A stretch of DNA of 64,000 nt, from positions 1 through 64,000 of the forward strand of contig NW_026946672.1 of the NCBI RefSeq assembly GCF_035222485.1. The letters run 5' to 3'. The notes under the pieces were generated by a model that saw only the letters and a program-made list of their open reading frames with translations, did no database searches and was not told where the DNA came from. The stretch comes from Podospora pseudoanserina (Eukaryota; Ascomycota; Sordariomycetes; Sordariales; Podosporaceae). The position numbers and the translations under genes are program-made. Within the stretch, counting starts at the first letter, position 1, and every line of letters starts with the position of its first letter. Positions 12,053 to 23,016 of the stretch are shown here, in pieces.

Positions 12053-12483
12053 TGTTGCGATTCGGTGTTGATGAATGTGAGAAGTTGCAAAGTAAACAAA
12101 TACAACAAACAAATTGAATAGGACGCAAGCGCCGGGATTTTGAAGAAACAAACAAAAGAACGAGTCAAAAAGAACGATGCAGCCAGCCACAGTGAGGATC
12201 AGATCTACAATCGGGGCAGATCAAGCATCCTAAATACAATCTGAACCCTTTGTCTCGGTGGAGCCATTCAACCCGACGACGAGAACCCAAACTCTGGCTC
12301 ACGCGCCAATGCCACCGGAGCAGTCTCCAACAAGTCTAGCGCTGTACTCTGAGCCCCAGACAGGGGTCGGTTCAGGGTTTTGGCGATGACCTCAAACTTT
12401 TGCGGGGCCGTTTCATCCCTTCTTCCCCTTTTGCTTCCAGAAATACCACCATAACAACTTCGTAAACGATTCCTGCAAGAAGT
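12053..12483. other. Intergenic, 431 bp
   Basis: Lies between the start of the small secreted protein gene (minus strand) and the stop of the membrane protein gene (also minus), so it should hold the promoter of the former and the terminator of the latter. No distinct motif was recognised. Confidence 0.6.
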
Positions 12484-13397
12484 TCAGATGGTGAAAAGGG
12501 GAACCCATTGAAACACAAAGTAGACCCAAAACAGCGCGTTTTTGCCTTGGCGAGGTTGGCCCAGTGTGTTGCCAGTGACGATCACGGGCCCATAGTCAGC
12601 AAGCCAAAACCACCCCAACGCGCACACCAGACCGGCGAAGAAAAAGACGTAGACGCTGAATGGTTTTATCCCTCCCGTCTTAGGTGTGCTGCTGCGACAC
12701 ATTAAAAAGAACGAGACGACAGCAATCACACCTCCTCCGATTCCCATCACGGCGATAATGATGATGCCAGGATCAGACCACTGCCACTCGGAATCATCAA
12801 TGCGCTTGCTACCTGATATTATTCATTAGCGAATGAACCATCAAAAAGGCAACAAGGAAAGGGAAGCCTACCCGTCATATGAGCAAGCATTTGACTCGAC
12901 AACAAGCCAGCAACGCACAGAACGCAAACCCAGCCAGCCAATTGAACCATCAGACCCCTCCTTTCTCTATTAAAATATCGCTGAATTATAACTGCGTCCA
13001 TGACCAAGCCAAATATTATTTGCATGGCTAAGAGCATCACCAACGCACGCGATTCTCGAACTTCGGACGCGTTGAGAGCGGCGAGAGTGACAGTCACGAT
13101 CGCCATGCAGCTGGTGACGATGACATCGATGAGGTGTTGACTGAGGTACTTCCACGGCATCAAGGGTATGCGGCCAAAAAGATGACAGACTAGAGTGTAC
13201 ACCATGATGATGTGGGAAATGGCACCGAGAACGCCATACGGGACGTTGTACTGGTCAAAGAGCTGCTCAATTTGGGGATCAAAGTCTCCCCGAGGTCCAT
13301 CGTTTCGAATGTCGAGAGGGAATGCCGAGGCGATTGAAAGAAACGATCCAAACACCAGAATCTTTGCGAGGATAGCCTTCCAAGTAAACAAAAACAT
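12484..13397 (-). CDS. Seven-transmembrane hypothetical membrane protein
   Basis: Exon 1 is 13,397-12,872 and exon 2 is 12,812-12,484, with a 59-bp intron. The product is 284 aa. An N-terminal hydrophobic stretch ending SIASAFP looks like a signal peptide. It is followed by about seven hydrophobic helices, near GVLGAISHIIMVYTLVCHLF, LIDVIVTSCMAIVTVTLAAL, ALVMLLAMQIIFGLVMDAVI, LAGWVCVLCVAGLLSS, PGIIIIAVMGIGGGVIAVVS, VYVFFFAGLVCALGWFWLA and ALFWVYFVFQWVPLF. Joining exon 1 at ATG-ACG-G to GTAGCAAGC keeps the frame and creates the fifth helix. I recognise no named family. A receptor-like or structural role is possible. Confidence is high for the gene and low for function. Confidence 0.8.
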
Positions 13398-14724
13398 GAT
13401 GACGGGTCGCTGATATTCGGGGTGGCATCAGGAGGCGGACTGGAACTGTCTGTCCTCACATACCTTTGGTATCTGAATTTGTCGACAGTCAGACATTTAT
13501 TGAACATGTGTCTCCCCTGAATCTTCATTGGAAAGTGCCTTTCTAAATTTGAGTTCGGTTTCACTTGAGCTCAGCGCGCTTATTTTTCCCTTTTCCATTT
13601 GCGCGTTGAGTTGTGGCTTGCATTTATTGAGCTTGGCGTCCTATGCGCTACCTGAGCCAACCACAATTCGACCACACTATTGTTAGAGTTACGTTTACAT
13701 TGATTCAAAGCTGGTATTCCGGCTTCTTTTGTGCATTATGTGGTGGCAGACATTGAGTTATGAAAGCCCAATGCCACAATTGTCCAGATGTATCCCCTAT
13801 CGGTAATGTATTTCCAGTACGTAGATGGATGTGAGCCTTCTTCTTGTTTGGCCATTTTATATATCAATTTGAAGCATTGAAATATCTCCGAGTGCATCAT
13901 GTCTTGTTATTATGATAGGCACGCTGAATTGTCTGAGAATCAGGTACTGCCATCCTTGTTCCAGAGCCTTGCTGGATAACCAGATCTTAACCAGCATTCT
14001 CTTTGCCAACGGACCAAAAAAGCATGCCGAAGTCGCGATGAATCCTACCTTTAAACTTCAGCTACCGAGGACGTTGGTGGAATCAAGTATACCCCCTTGT
14101 CATCAAGTGATTTCTCGTGTGCGGAACTGTGCAACGACTACAACTCCAAAAGTAGCTTAACAATAAAATTGAGACTTGGCTTCCTATTTGCTACCTCCAA
14201 ACACGATGGATGACGTGAATGACAAATGTGCGTGCACAAGCACGTGCCGTGCCTCTCAACATGGATGACGCATTCCGCGCAACCCAAGATCGCAGCGGGG
14301 TAAGAATGCTACGTCGATTGTTTATCAACCAGCGACCACAGAAGCTGTTGGTTGGACTGTTCTCCTCTACTTCCCCTCTGATCCGGTTGGCTGGAACGCC
14401 GCAATAGGAAGGTCCAAGGAATATTTCATCTTGATCATGGCAGCCCACGCCATGGCATCATTCGTCATCTTGCCCCAGACTGGAAGCTGGCTTGTAGCTG
14501 CGTCTTGCAGCATCACAAGAGTCCGGTCCGTCCACTCAGATTAACTCACCAACGGTGACAAGGACCAAGTCTGGGATGGTTGATTTCGACAACATGCAAT
14601 ACATCACCTCTCGCGGCAACTGGCATGCAATGCTGCAGCTCTGTTGGGAGGCTTCCGGGCGATATATCATGACTGGCCTCTCCCACCGCCCTGGACTTGG
14701 GTCTTGTTCCGCAGTCGCTCTGTC
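13398..14724. other. Intergenic, 1.3 kb
   Basis: Divergent promoter region between the membrane protein gene (minus) and the M28 peptidase gene (plus). Only short frames without domain signal occur. No repeat or RNA gene was seen. Confidence 0.6.
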
Positions 14725-16935
14725 ATGATGCTGGTCAAATATCACTTCACGGTCGGGTTCGCTCTCTCGTTCTCGTCGTTGGCATCCGCCTGCCTTCGCG
14801 AGTTCAACTCGGAGCATGTCCACACCCATCGCAAACCCATACTACGAAGACAAGCGGTGTGGCCACCTGTCTTGACTGAGCAAGAGACGATCTTGTCCAA
14901 CTCTTTTGATGCCAACAGCATCGATGACTGGGCGAAATATTACGGCAATCAAGTCAAGTTGGCTGGTTTGGGGCGTGAGGCCGCCGAGTGGACCAGAGAC
15001 CGTTGGGCAGAGAACGGCTTCACGTCTGCGTTGAAAGAGTATCATGTGTATCTCAGCTATCCAGTACGCCAGTCTCTGGCCATCGCTTACAGCAATGGGA
15101 CAAGAGCGGAAGTCCACGTCCAAGAGCCCGCCCTGGCAGAGGACCCAGTGACGGGACGGGAGGATGCGATCTCGAACTTCCATGGATACTCAGCCTCCGG
15201 TAACGCCACTGGCGAATATGTTTATGTTGGGTAAGTCTCACATCTCCACTTCTGCTTTCTCAGGTGTGCTAAAAGCTGTGGCAGACGGGGAACGCACGCC
15301 GACTTTACTCGCCTCGTGGAACTGGGGGTTGAGCTGGAGGGCAAGATCGCATTAATCAGATACGGCTCCATCTTTCGGGGTTTGAAGGTCAAGAATGCGC
15401 AGGACCACGGCATGATCGGTGCCATCATTTTCACCGATCCTGGTGATGACGGAAACGTCACCGTTGCCAACGGCTATGAAGCGTACCCCCATGGACCCGC
15501 CAGACACCCTGACGCTGTGCAGAAAGGGTCAGTTCTCTTTCTCTCCACCTATCCTGGCGACCCAACCACTCCGGGCTATCCCTCTGTTGAGGGAGCACCA
15601 CGTGCAGACACATCCTCCGTCACTCCCCAGATTCCCTCTCTGCCCATATCCTATGCTGCTGTCCTCCCACTGTTGCAAGCTCTCGACAGCCATGGTTTGG
15701 AGGCAAGCCAAGTCAACCGCACCGCTTGGAAGGGTGCACTGGACGCCGAATACCGCACTGGACCTGCACCTGGTGTGACGCTGTCCCTTGAGAATCTCAT
15801 GGAGGGCAAAATCACGCCAATCTGGAATGTGATTGGCTATATCAATGGGACGAATCCAGATGAGACTCTGGTAATTGGCAACCACCGGGATACCTGGATG
15901 ATTGGTGGTACGGGAGACCCTAACTCGGGTTCCGCCATACTCGCAGAGTTGGCCAGAGCATTTGCCAAGCTTACTGCCACGGGGTGGAAGCCGCGCCGAA
16001 ATATTGTTCTGGCGTCGTGGGATGCGGAAGAGTACGGTCTTGTTGGGTCGACAGAGTGGGTGGAGGAGCACGTCAACTGGCTCACGGAAACTGCGGTGGC
16101 ATACCTCAACATCGATGTTGCCGTGAGCGGGCCGAGGCCCAGTCTGGATGCGACGCCAGAACTTCACACTATTGGAACAGAAATCATGAAGAAGGTCGTT
16201 CACCCCAATGCGGGTGGCTTCGACATTTCCCTCTATGACGCCTGGCAGAGAGAATCGAGCACGGGATCCGGCCGTCACGTTGGCGTCCTGGGAAGCGGCA
16301 GCGACTACACTACCTTTCTGCATAGAGGTGTAAGCGCATTGGATGTTGGCTCAAGTGGCGGTGCTGGAGATCCCATCTGGCATTACCACAGCAACTACGA
16401 CTCTTACAACTGGATGTCCAAGTTTGGAGACCCGGGATTCAAGGTGCATGCTGCCATGGGTCAGTATCTGAGCTTGCTCGCGCTGCACATTGCGGATGAT
16501 GAAATCTTGCCCTTTGATCTCCCCAACTATACCGAAGAGCTAAGAGGGTATTATGAGGATTTGAGAGACTTGATCGGGGATGAGACCCTCGACACTTCCG
16601 AACTGGCCGCCGCGATTGACGTTTTTGAGAAGAGTGCCAAGCAGGTTAAGGAGCTGGAGGCTTTGGCCAAGACATGGAAGGATGAAAACTTGATCAAGGT
16701 GGTCAATAAGAAGTATCGAGACTTCCAGCGCGGATTTGTATCGCAGGGAGGATTGCCCAATCGCGAGTTTTACCGTCATGTGGTGACAGCCCCTGGGCTC
16801 GACACAGGGTATGCCGCCATTACCTTCCCTGGCGTGTCCGAGGGAGTGCAATACGGGAATCTAACCGTCGCCGCTGAGTGGGTGTCCAAAACTGCCCAAG
16901 GCATTCTGCGGGCTGCCGCCATTCTCAAGACTTGA
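14725..16935 (+). CDS. M28B metallopeptidase, glutamate carboxypeptidase II / PSMA-like
   Basis: Exons 14,725-15,230 and 15,285-16,935 flank a 54-bp intron and encode 718 aa. ATGs at 14,725 and 14,728 are adjacent, and either gives a signal peptide (MMLVKYHFTVGFALSFSSLA) with no long cytosolic tail. A PA insert is present around residues 170-290. The M28 zinc site is complete: H369 in GNHRD, D380 in GDPNSGS, E417-E418 in SWDAEEYGL, D446 in LNIDVAVSG, and H537 in HYHSNYDS. A C-terminal dimerisation-like helical domain follows (about 560-718). This matches PSMA-type exopeptidases that remove C-terminal acidic residues. The fungal protein is probably secreted or vacuolar. All key residues are present. 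Confidence 0.93.
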
Positions 16936-17174
16936 AACCATACATGTAGCTGTGCCATAATATGTAGGGTGTGAATAAATCTGACACTGTTTGGCTTGTG
17001 CTCTCTGCCCGTCCAATGAGACACTGGCGTTGGTTGCTTGGTGATTCCAAGACTTCCTTGGCAGTCTTGAGAAAACAACCCCTCCAGGCAACACCATCTC
17101 GCGTTCAGTTTTTTCTGACACGTCCAGAACACCAAACTCTGGTTTCTGACTCTTGACAGTCTTGCACATCCATC

Positions 17175-18443
17175 ATGGCCAATTCAGCTCCCACAGTGGC
17201 CGAAGCCGAACGATTCGAAACGGACCAGGCGATTTCGCTCAAGGCCAAAGACATTGCCAACCTGATCAAGCACAGCAAGCATTTTATTGTCTTCACCGGT
17301 GCGGGCATCTCGACTTCTGCAGGTAATTGCCGCCCCTTTTATTTCGTGCTTCGAGACACATTCTGACATGATCAAATCCCAGGGATTCCCGACTTTCGTG
17401 GTCCAGATGGCGTGTGGACTTTGCGAAAGCAGAAACGCGACGCGCCGTCCAAGGCAACTAGCACGCTGCAAGCCATCCCCACTCCGACACACATGGCACT
17501 TGTCAAGCTTCAAAACAGGGGACTTCTCAAGTACCTTGTGAGCCAGAACTGTGATGGGCTGCATCGTAAAAGTGGTATCGCGCCTGAGATGATCTCAGAG
17601 CTGCATGGGAACAGTAATAGGGAGTACTGTCGTGACTGTGGAAAGGAATACATTCGAGACTTTCGGGCTGTTGCACCTTACACCAAGACAGTCACAGACC
17701 ACCGCACTGGCCGCAAGTGCAGCATGCCAGGCTGCAATGGTGTTCTTCTTGACACCATCATCAACTTTGGCGAGTGTTTATTTGAGCAACCTTTGAAGCT
17801 GGCGAGAGAACATGGCAAGAAGGCCGATTTCTGTCTAGTCCTCGGATCAAGCTTGACGGTGCCTCCCGCTTGCACCATCCCTGAGATCGCAGGCAAAAGC
17901 AAAAGGGGGAAGCTGGGAATTTGCAACCTGCAAAGCACACCGCTGGATCATCTTGTGGACGGGGAAAGCATGAGGGTTTTTGCGAGGACCGATGATCTCA
18001 TGATTGCTGTAATGGGTCACCTAGGTCTAGAAATCCCCCAGTTCGTGCTAAGGAGGCAACTGACAGTGAAGGTGGTAATGGGGGAGAGGGATAGAAACCA
18101 AGTCATCCTGCAAGGAGTTGACGTGGACGGAACCCCAAGCACTTTTCTCAAAAGCGTCAGGTTGGAGGGCTGCAGACGACCCGCAGTGACAGAGCCCTTT
18201 ACGCTGAGTTTCCGCATGGATGGACAGGAAGAGCTTCGACTGAAACTCGAGCTGGAATTCATGGGAAATTACCTGGAGCCTAACGTTGAGATTGTGCACT
18301 CAACCAAATGCTCTGAGCGTCTTTACTTGCTAGAGTACAGTCCGTATACAAGGGAGTGGCAGGTTGTGGCAAAAGATTACTGTGAGTTGTCTGAAGTCCC
18401 TATCTTCCTTGACTTCACGGAGATTGGCGCTAACGGGCCTTGA
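17175..18443 (+). CDS. Sirtuin, class IV (SIRT6/7)-like NAD-dependent deacylase
   Basis: Exons 17,175-17,322 and 17,383-18,443 with a 60-bp intron encode 402 aa. The Rossmann core shows GAGIS (42-46) and GIPDFRGPDGVW (50-61). The active site has QNCDGLH (104-110) and SELHGN with the catalytic histidine at about 124. A Cys4 zinc site is visible at C132, C135, C162 and C167. NAD-binding INFGE and GSSLT follow. The spacing and zinc module resemble SIRT6/7-type sirtuins, which act on histones in the nucleus. The C-terminal 150 residues (after LGLEIPQF) are a beta-rich extension without a recognised domain. It starts 239 bp downstream of the PSMA-like gene on the same strand, with no sign of shared function. 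Confidence 0.92.
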
Positions 18444-18974
18444 TTCTCACGACAGAATACAAACATCTGAATCTGAGTTCCATGGCTGACGTTTTATCTA
18501 CGAAATCAAGACCTTTGCCATGTTCACAACATCAGGAGTTGGCATTGTACATTTCATCGGGCTAGCAGCCCGACCATCCGCTCAGTGATACTTGGCTATA
18601 CCACATTCAGGAAAGCACTCGGTTTGTTAGTTTCTCGGCAGTTGACTGGGATACTCAGTTGGGTTTTTAATTGGGTCGCTTCCGGATCGGTCTTTTGGGA
18701 GCTATGGCTGCTATCATGTCAAGCAACCCGAAACAGGCGTCAGCTGCTCACCCCAGGCGGGGCTCTCTCCGATGCCGGCCTCAGTCACGGAGAGAATATC
18801 GATGACTAGGGGCTTTAAATGCAACAAGAGACCACTAAAAGTATCATTTGACATGGCTGTGACGAGAAACCGCAGGTGTTGATATTGGAATTCCTCGATC
18901 CCTTAGCTGCCTGGTCATCACATCGCCTTCACCTCTCAACACATCAACACCTGCCCGTGCAGACAAGCCCAACC
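18444..18974. other. Intergenic, 531 bp
   Basis: Separates two co-directional genes. The frame of the downstream gene is open upstream to about 18,876 without an ATG in good context. Nothing else was seen. Confidence 0.55.
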
Positions 18975-19769
18975 ATGCACGACCATCACAAAGCATCCAT
19001 CGCCAAGATAACCGCCTACTTCGAGGCGGACCCTACAGTGATGGGGTTGATCCTCACGGGTTCAATAGCCCACGGTTTCGACCGTGCTGACTCTGACGTC
19101 GACGTCTTAATTGTCGTTTCAGATGATGATTTTGCCCGGCGTCTGGAGACAGGGAACCTCACCATGGTCAGTCCCGATTTGTGTACATACGAGGGCGGCT
19201 TCGTGGACGCCAAATACACATGCTTGTCCCTAATCAACCAAACCGCCGAAAAAGGAAGCGAGCCTGCGCGATGGGCATATGACGGCGCCCAGGTCCTCTT
19301 CAGTCGCTTCGATCCTCCCAATATTCTACAGAACGCTATCAAGAACATTGCATCGTACCAGACAGAGGGGAAAGAGAATCGCATAATGAGATTCAGGGTC
19401 CAGCTGCAGATTTGGAGATGGTACTGTTCTGAAGGCAGGAAGAAGAACAACCCGTACTTGTTGAACCTAGCCGCCTCGAAGCTAGTGTTGTTTGGTGGTC
19501 GGCTCATCTTAGCACACAATGAGATGCTTTACCCGTTTCACAAGTGGTTTCTCAGGTTGTTGGGAGATGCGCCAGAGAAACCCGAGGGCTTTATGGATCT
19601 GGTGGATAGGGTGATCAGGGATCCCACAGAAGCAAACACTGAGCATTTCTTTGAGGTGGTTGCGAATTGGAAGGAATGGGCTACTAGCCCTAACAGGCCA
19701 GGAGCGCTTTACATGGTTGACAGTGAGCTGAATTGGCTATATCTGCAGACGCCTGTGGATGACCTTTAG
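18975..19769 (+). CDS. Nucleotidyltransferase-fold protein
   Basis: Single-exon gene of 264 aa. The start ATG at 18,975 (context AACCATG) begins MHDHHKASIAKI. Open sequence upstream lacks an ATG start. The N-terminal third carries the polymerase-beta-like signature GSIAHGFDRADSDVDVLIVV: a GS motif followed by two aspartates (DVDV) that bind catalytic metal in nucleotidyltransferases. A helical C-terminal region (FRVQLQIWRWY, KLVLFGGRLILAHNEML) follows. The substrate cannot be told. Family members include antibiotic adenylyltransferases and minimal nucleotidyltransferases. It lies about 0.7 kb upstream of a broken phosphotransferase gene, another family related to antibiotic modification, but no functional link is shown. 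Confidence 0.85.
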   Translation: MHDHHKASIAKITAYFEADPTVMGLILTGSIAHGFDRADSDVDVLIVVSDDDFARRLETGNLTMVSPDLCTYEGGFVDAKYTCLSLINQTAEKGSEPARWAYDGAQVLFSRFDPPNILQNAIKNIASYQTEGKENRIMRFRVQLQIWRWYCSEGRKKNNPYLLNLAASKLVLFGGRLILAHNEMLYPFHKWFLRLLGDAPEKPEGFMDLVDRVIRDPTEANTEHFFEVVANWKEWATSPNRPGALYMVDSELNWLYLQTPVDDL

Positions 19770-20463
19770 TGATGCTAGATATTATGTCATTGTCGCTTTT
19801 CTTTTGGGTTAAAGAGTGTATCATGATGCTCAAGTGCAACGGGAAATATCAACAAAAGAATAGTGGCTGTTGCAGCTCGGAAAAACTTGCAAACATCACG
19901 TTGGCGGGCTTAAGGGGCTTAGGTTACAAGTATTTACTAGTCGGGACTATAGTAAGATGTCTAGATACTGGGTAGCACTTGATCTGGTAAAGAGAATATG
20001 AAATGAGCTACTATAACGTTGCATTGTGCTCCATACTTTTAGCACATATTGAGAATATTAGTATAGGTATCACTACACTACAGTACCTTCTTATACCTCA
20101 CCGAGGTACTTTGCAGTGAGAGCATAGTGATGTCACCACAAAAGAGAGTTCATGATCGTCCTCAACTGTGCACAAAGAGCTATTGGCTTTCTTTTAGCCG
20201 CAAAGCGCTGTTGCTGTCTCGTTCTTATTGTTCAGTCTGAACAAGGCCTTGTTTTTCTTGTAGTTGGTTGTGCCTTCTGATGTTGTCAATCCCTTTTTTA
20301 TGGCTTGCCAAAGGATACCTACCAATCTCGAATGCGTATATAAGTAGATAAATAGAGCTGCTCAATCTCTCAGCACTGCACATCTTCCACAATTACCTCT
20401 GCCCACGTTTCACGGACAATTTCTGCCAGATTACGCATTTATTCTCCAAACACAATTTTGAGG
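19770..20463. other. Intergenic, with TATA box of the downstream pseudogene
   Basis: No gene was seen. A TATATAAG box lies at 20,337-20,344, about 120 bp before the ATG of the phosphotransferase pseudogene, with a pyrimidine-rich leader between them. This indicates that the pseudogene was once an expressed gene. Confidence 0.6.
20337..20344 (+). promoter_or_regulatory. TATA box of APH-like pseudogene
   Basis: TATATAAG lies 120 bp upstream of the pseudogene ATG, the usual distance for a fungal core promoter with a short leader. Confidence 0.5.
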
Positions 20464-21634
20464 ATGGCTTCTACTTTCTTCCCTGAGAGACTTCAGGGTA
20501 CCCAACCGCCTAATCCGGAAAAGTTGACAGTTCGTCAGAACCAACACGCTTTGTGGATCATCCGGCGTGAAGGGAAGGCTCTTACAGCCCAACCAACTAG
20601 GAAGACGGCAGTCAGCGCACAGCAAATCAACACACTGCTCGAGCGCTACCGCACTGACAATCTTATTGATCTTCGCGAGGATTTCAGAGTGACACTGATT
20701 GCAAGAGGTCAGTTTTCCTTCATCTGTAAAATTCGCCCTGACAAATGTTGGACAGACAGTCACTTGCCTGGTGTTACCATTCCCGCCACTGTTATTATGC
20801 GTGCAAGTTTGCCATGGGCTTCCGTACTATGGCACTGAAATTGAAGTAGCAGCCATGCTCTTTGCAAGCCGCCAAGGCATTCCAGTACCACAGGTTTACT
20901 TCTTTGACTCGTCTCCGAAGAACGGTTATGGCATTGAATTCACGATTTAGGAGTTTGTCCAGGGTGAGAGGCTTGACACTAACCAAACCCTTATCCCAGA
21001 AGCCGTAGAGTGTTGGCATCGACTGTGGAGCAGTAGTAGCTTCACTCAATCCGGAAGTTTTTACTGGCATTGAAATAGCCAGCCATTCTTCGTTGGCCCT
21101 ATGGTAGACCAAGAGTTCTTTGCTCCCCGTGTGGAGAAAGTGAGCCACGAACTTCCACAGTTCGGCCCTTCCTCGGACTGGCCAAGCTACGTTGAGGTTC
21201 TCTTCAATATTAGAAGGCAGAGGGATTGGACTAAATGTCACCAAGGCTCTCAGGTCATGTCTTCACTTCCCGGTTGCCCAGTTGATGCCAACAGATATCT
21301 AGTGAGGTTTGCTGAGATCGAGGCCATGGCTGGTTCTGTATCTGCTCTGATCTTCAAGTCAAGAATGATTCATTGAGATATGCATGAGCGTAATGTCCTG
21401 ATTAAATCTGACGGTGAAAAGATTGCTGCGGTGATCAATTGGGATGCCGTGGTCATAGAGCCTGCCGGTATATGCCGCTCTATTGGTCCCGCCTGTGTCC
21501 TTGACCACATGTCGTCTTGGGAGTAGGCCAGGTGTCAATGGGATCTCCCAGCTGAATGGTGGGACGAAACGGCCAGGATTGTGCGAGCAGATCCTTTCTA
21601 TGGCATTAGTCGATTTTATGCAAAGACGGACTAA
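20464..21634 (+). pseudogene. Aminoglycoside phosphotransferase (APH)-family kinase-like pseudogene
   Basis: The ATG at 20,464 opens MASTFFPERLQ. Similarity to the large fungal APH-like family runs to the end: TEIEVAAMLFASRQGIPVPQ, GPMVDQEFFAPRVEKVS, DMHERNVLI (catalytic loop, expected HxDxxxxN), VINWDAV (DFG-like metal site) and AEWWDETARIVRADPFYG. The frame shifts by one base near 20,820. Four stops then interrupt the second frame, at 20,948 (TAG), 21,071 (TGA), 21,374 (TGA, in the catalytic loop where H-G-D is expected) and 21,524 (TAG). Several of these are not CA-to-TA changes, so this is ordinary drift rather than RIP. Intact relatives probably act as small-molecule kinases. This copy is dead. 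Confidence 0.88.
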
Positions 21635-23016
21635 CCTCGTGGGATGCCCTGACCGTTGCTAGTAATAACAAGGTTGTAGCAATTTTGAATAAACAAACAG
21701 ACTAGAAACCATGTTTATGCACATCTTATTTTACTCAGATTGATGCCTCTCCCTCTATTGATGAAATGTGTCCCCGATCAGGTACGTAGCTTTCGTAAAC
21801 CTACCTAGGTAGCTTGTTTGAACATTTTATCTTCTGGCCGTTTTATCAAACTACCTAGGTAAACTCAAAGCATACCTGTAAGGCCCAGAGCCACCGTTCC
21901 TGAGCATAATATCTGCTATAAGGTGCGGTAATTTTTCACGGCTAAGGCACAAGGCATCCGCTCCCGTTCGGAAAAATAAAGGTAAGTGCTAGTGGAAGCT
22001 ACCATTCGTTGTTCCCGGCAACATCTGAAGACAACTTTCGCCCCGTTGTGTCGTTTCTTTCCCTTTGGGCAGAGACATGCCTTGTTTCAAATATCAGGTC
22101 CGTTTCCACGCTTGTTACCTTACCGTCTCCCCTCAGCAGTGGGAATATTCACTTTGGCCTCCGTCTCGATGATGTCTTGCAACCTGTCCTTCAAACATAC
22201 CACCATCTGTGACAACAAAATTCCAGAAATAGATAGACATTCTGTTATGTGAGATTACCAACTTTTTGATACGAAGGATATCTATCTATGTGTTAATTTG
22301 GGATCGGAGAAATTTACTTCAAGTACGCGTGAGCCTGGGCACAGCTGGGTCCAGTATCGTCGCACCATGATGGCCAGGAAGGCAAACGGTGCTCATGACT
22401 TACAGTTTTAACCCGAAAATTAGGAAGACCGGTATGTTGAACATCGGATATCCTCAGTTCACCTAGCAAATGCCAAATGCGATGTCCCCGTGACAGCTAC
22501 TGAAACGTCGCCTTGCCACCCACCGACGAACGCTCGAAGCCACCTACACATGAAGAGTTGACGCCAAGATAGCCCATCCGCCTCGGCACACATGCCACAT
22601 GGCCTCAATGCCATTTCCACGTTGTCCCCCGGGTAAAATGCTACCGTTACAAGCCGACATTTAGGCAGTTGCCGGTAATGTCAGTCTACCATGGCATGGC
22701 AGCAATTGATGGCCTTTCTTGCCTGTCTTGTTGCCAATCTCCTCTACTTGATTATAGGCGGTTAATTGTCCATCCAGCTTATCGTTGTCTAGGCCACGTT
22801 GCCAGAATCAATACCAAGTCGAACATAATGCGTCGATAGACCTTTCCATATTCTGACAAGTACCTCCAGTCGCGAGATTCTCATCGTCTCGGTCACGTCG
22901 CGACTCTTTGCAGCAGAAAACAATCATTGACGACAACCAGTTTGCTACGTTTCTAGAACCTCACTCTGAGCTCGCCTGCGTCTTCCTCAACACGCTGTTC
23001 TGTTGTCTTTCACAAC
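21635..23016. other. Intergenic, 1.4 kb
   Basis: Contains two copies of the palindrome-rich motif ACCTAGGTA, within CTACCTAGGTAG at 21,802-21,813 and CTACCTAGGTAAA near 21,852. This motif is common between genes in Sordariomycetes. The last 150 bp should hold the promoter of the SET gene. No coding signal was found. Confidence 0.55.

Noticed and set aside
18876-18974. N-terminal extension of the nucleotidyltransferase-fold protein
   Set aside because: The frame is open but has no ATG start in good context; the first strong ATG is at 18,975.
21802-21865. Two ACCTAGGTA palindromes as a possible operator
   Set aside because: This motif is widespread between genes in Sordariomycetes and not specific to a regulated gene here.
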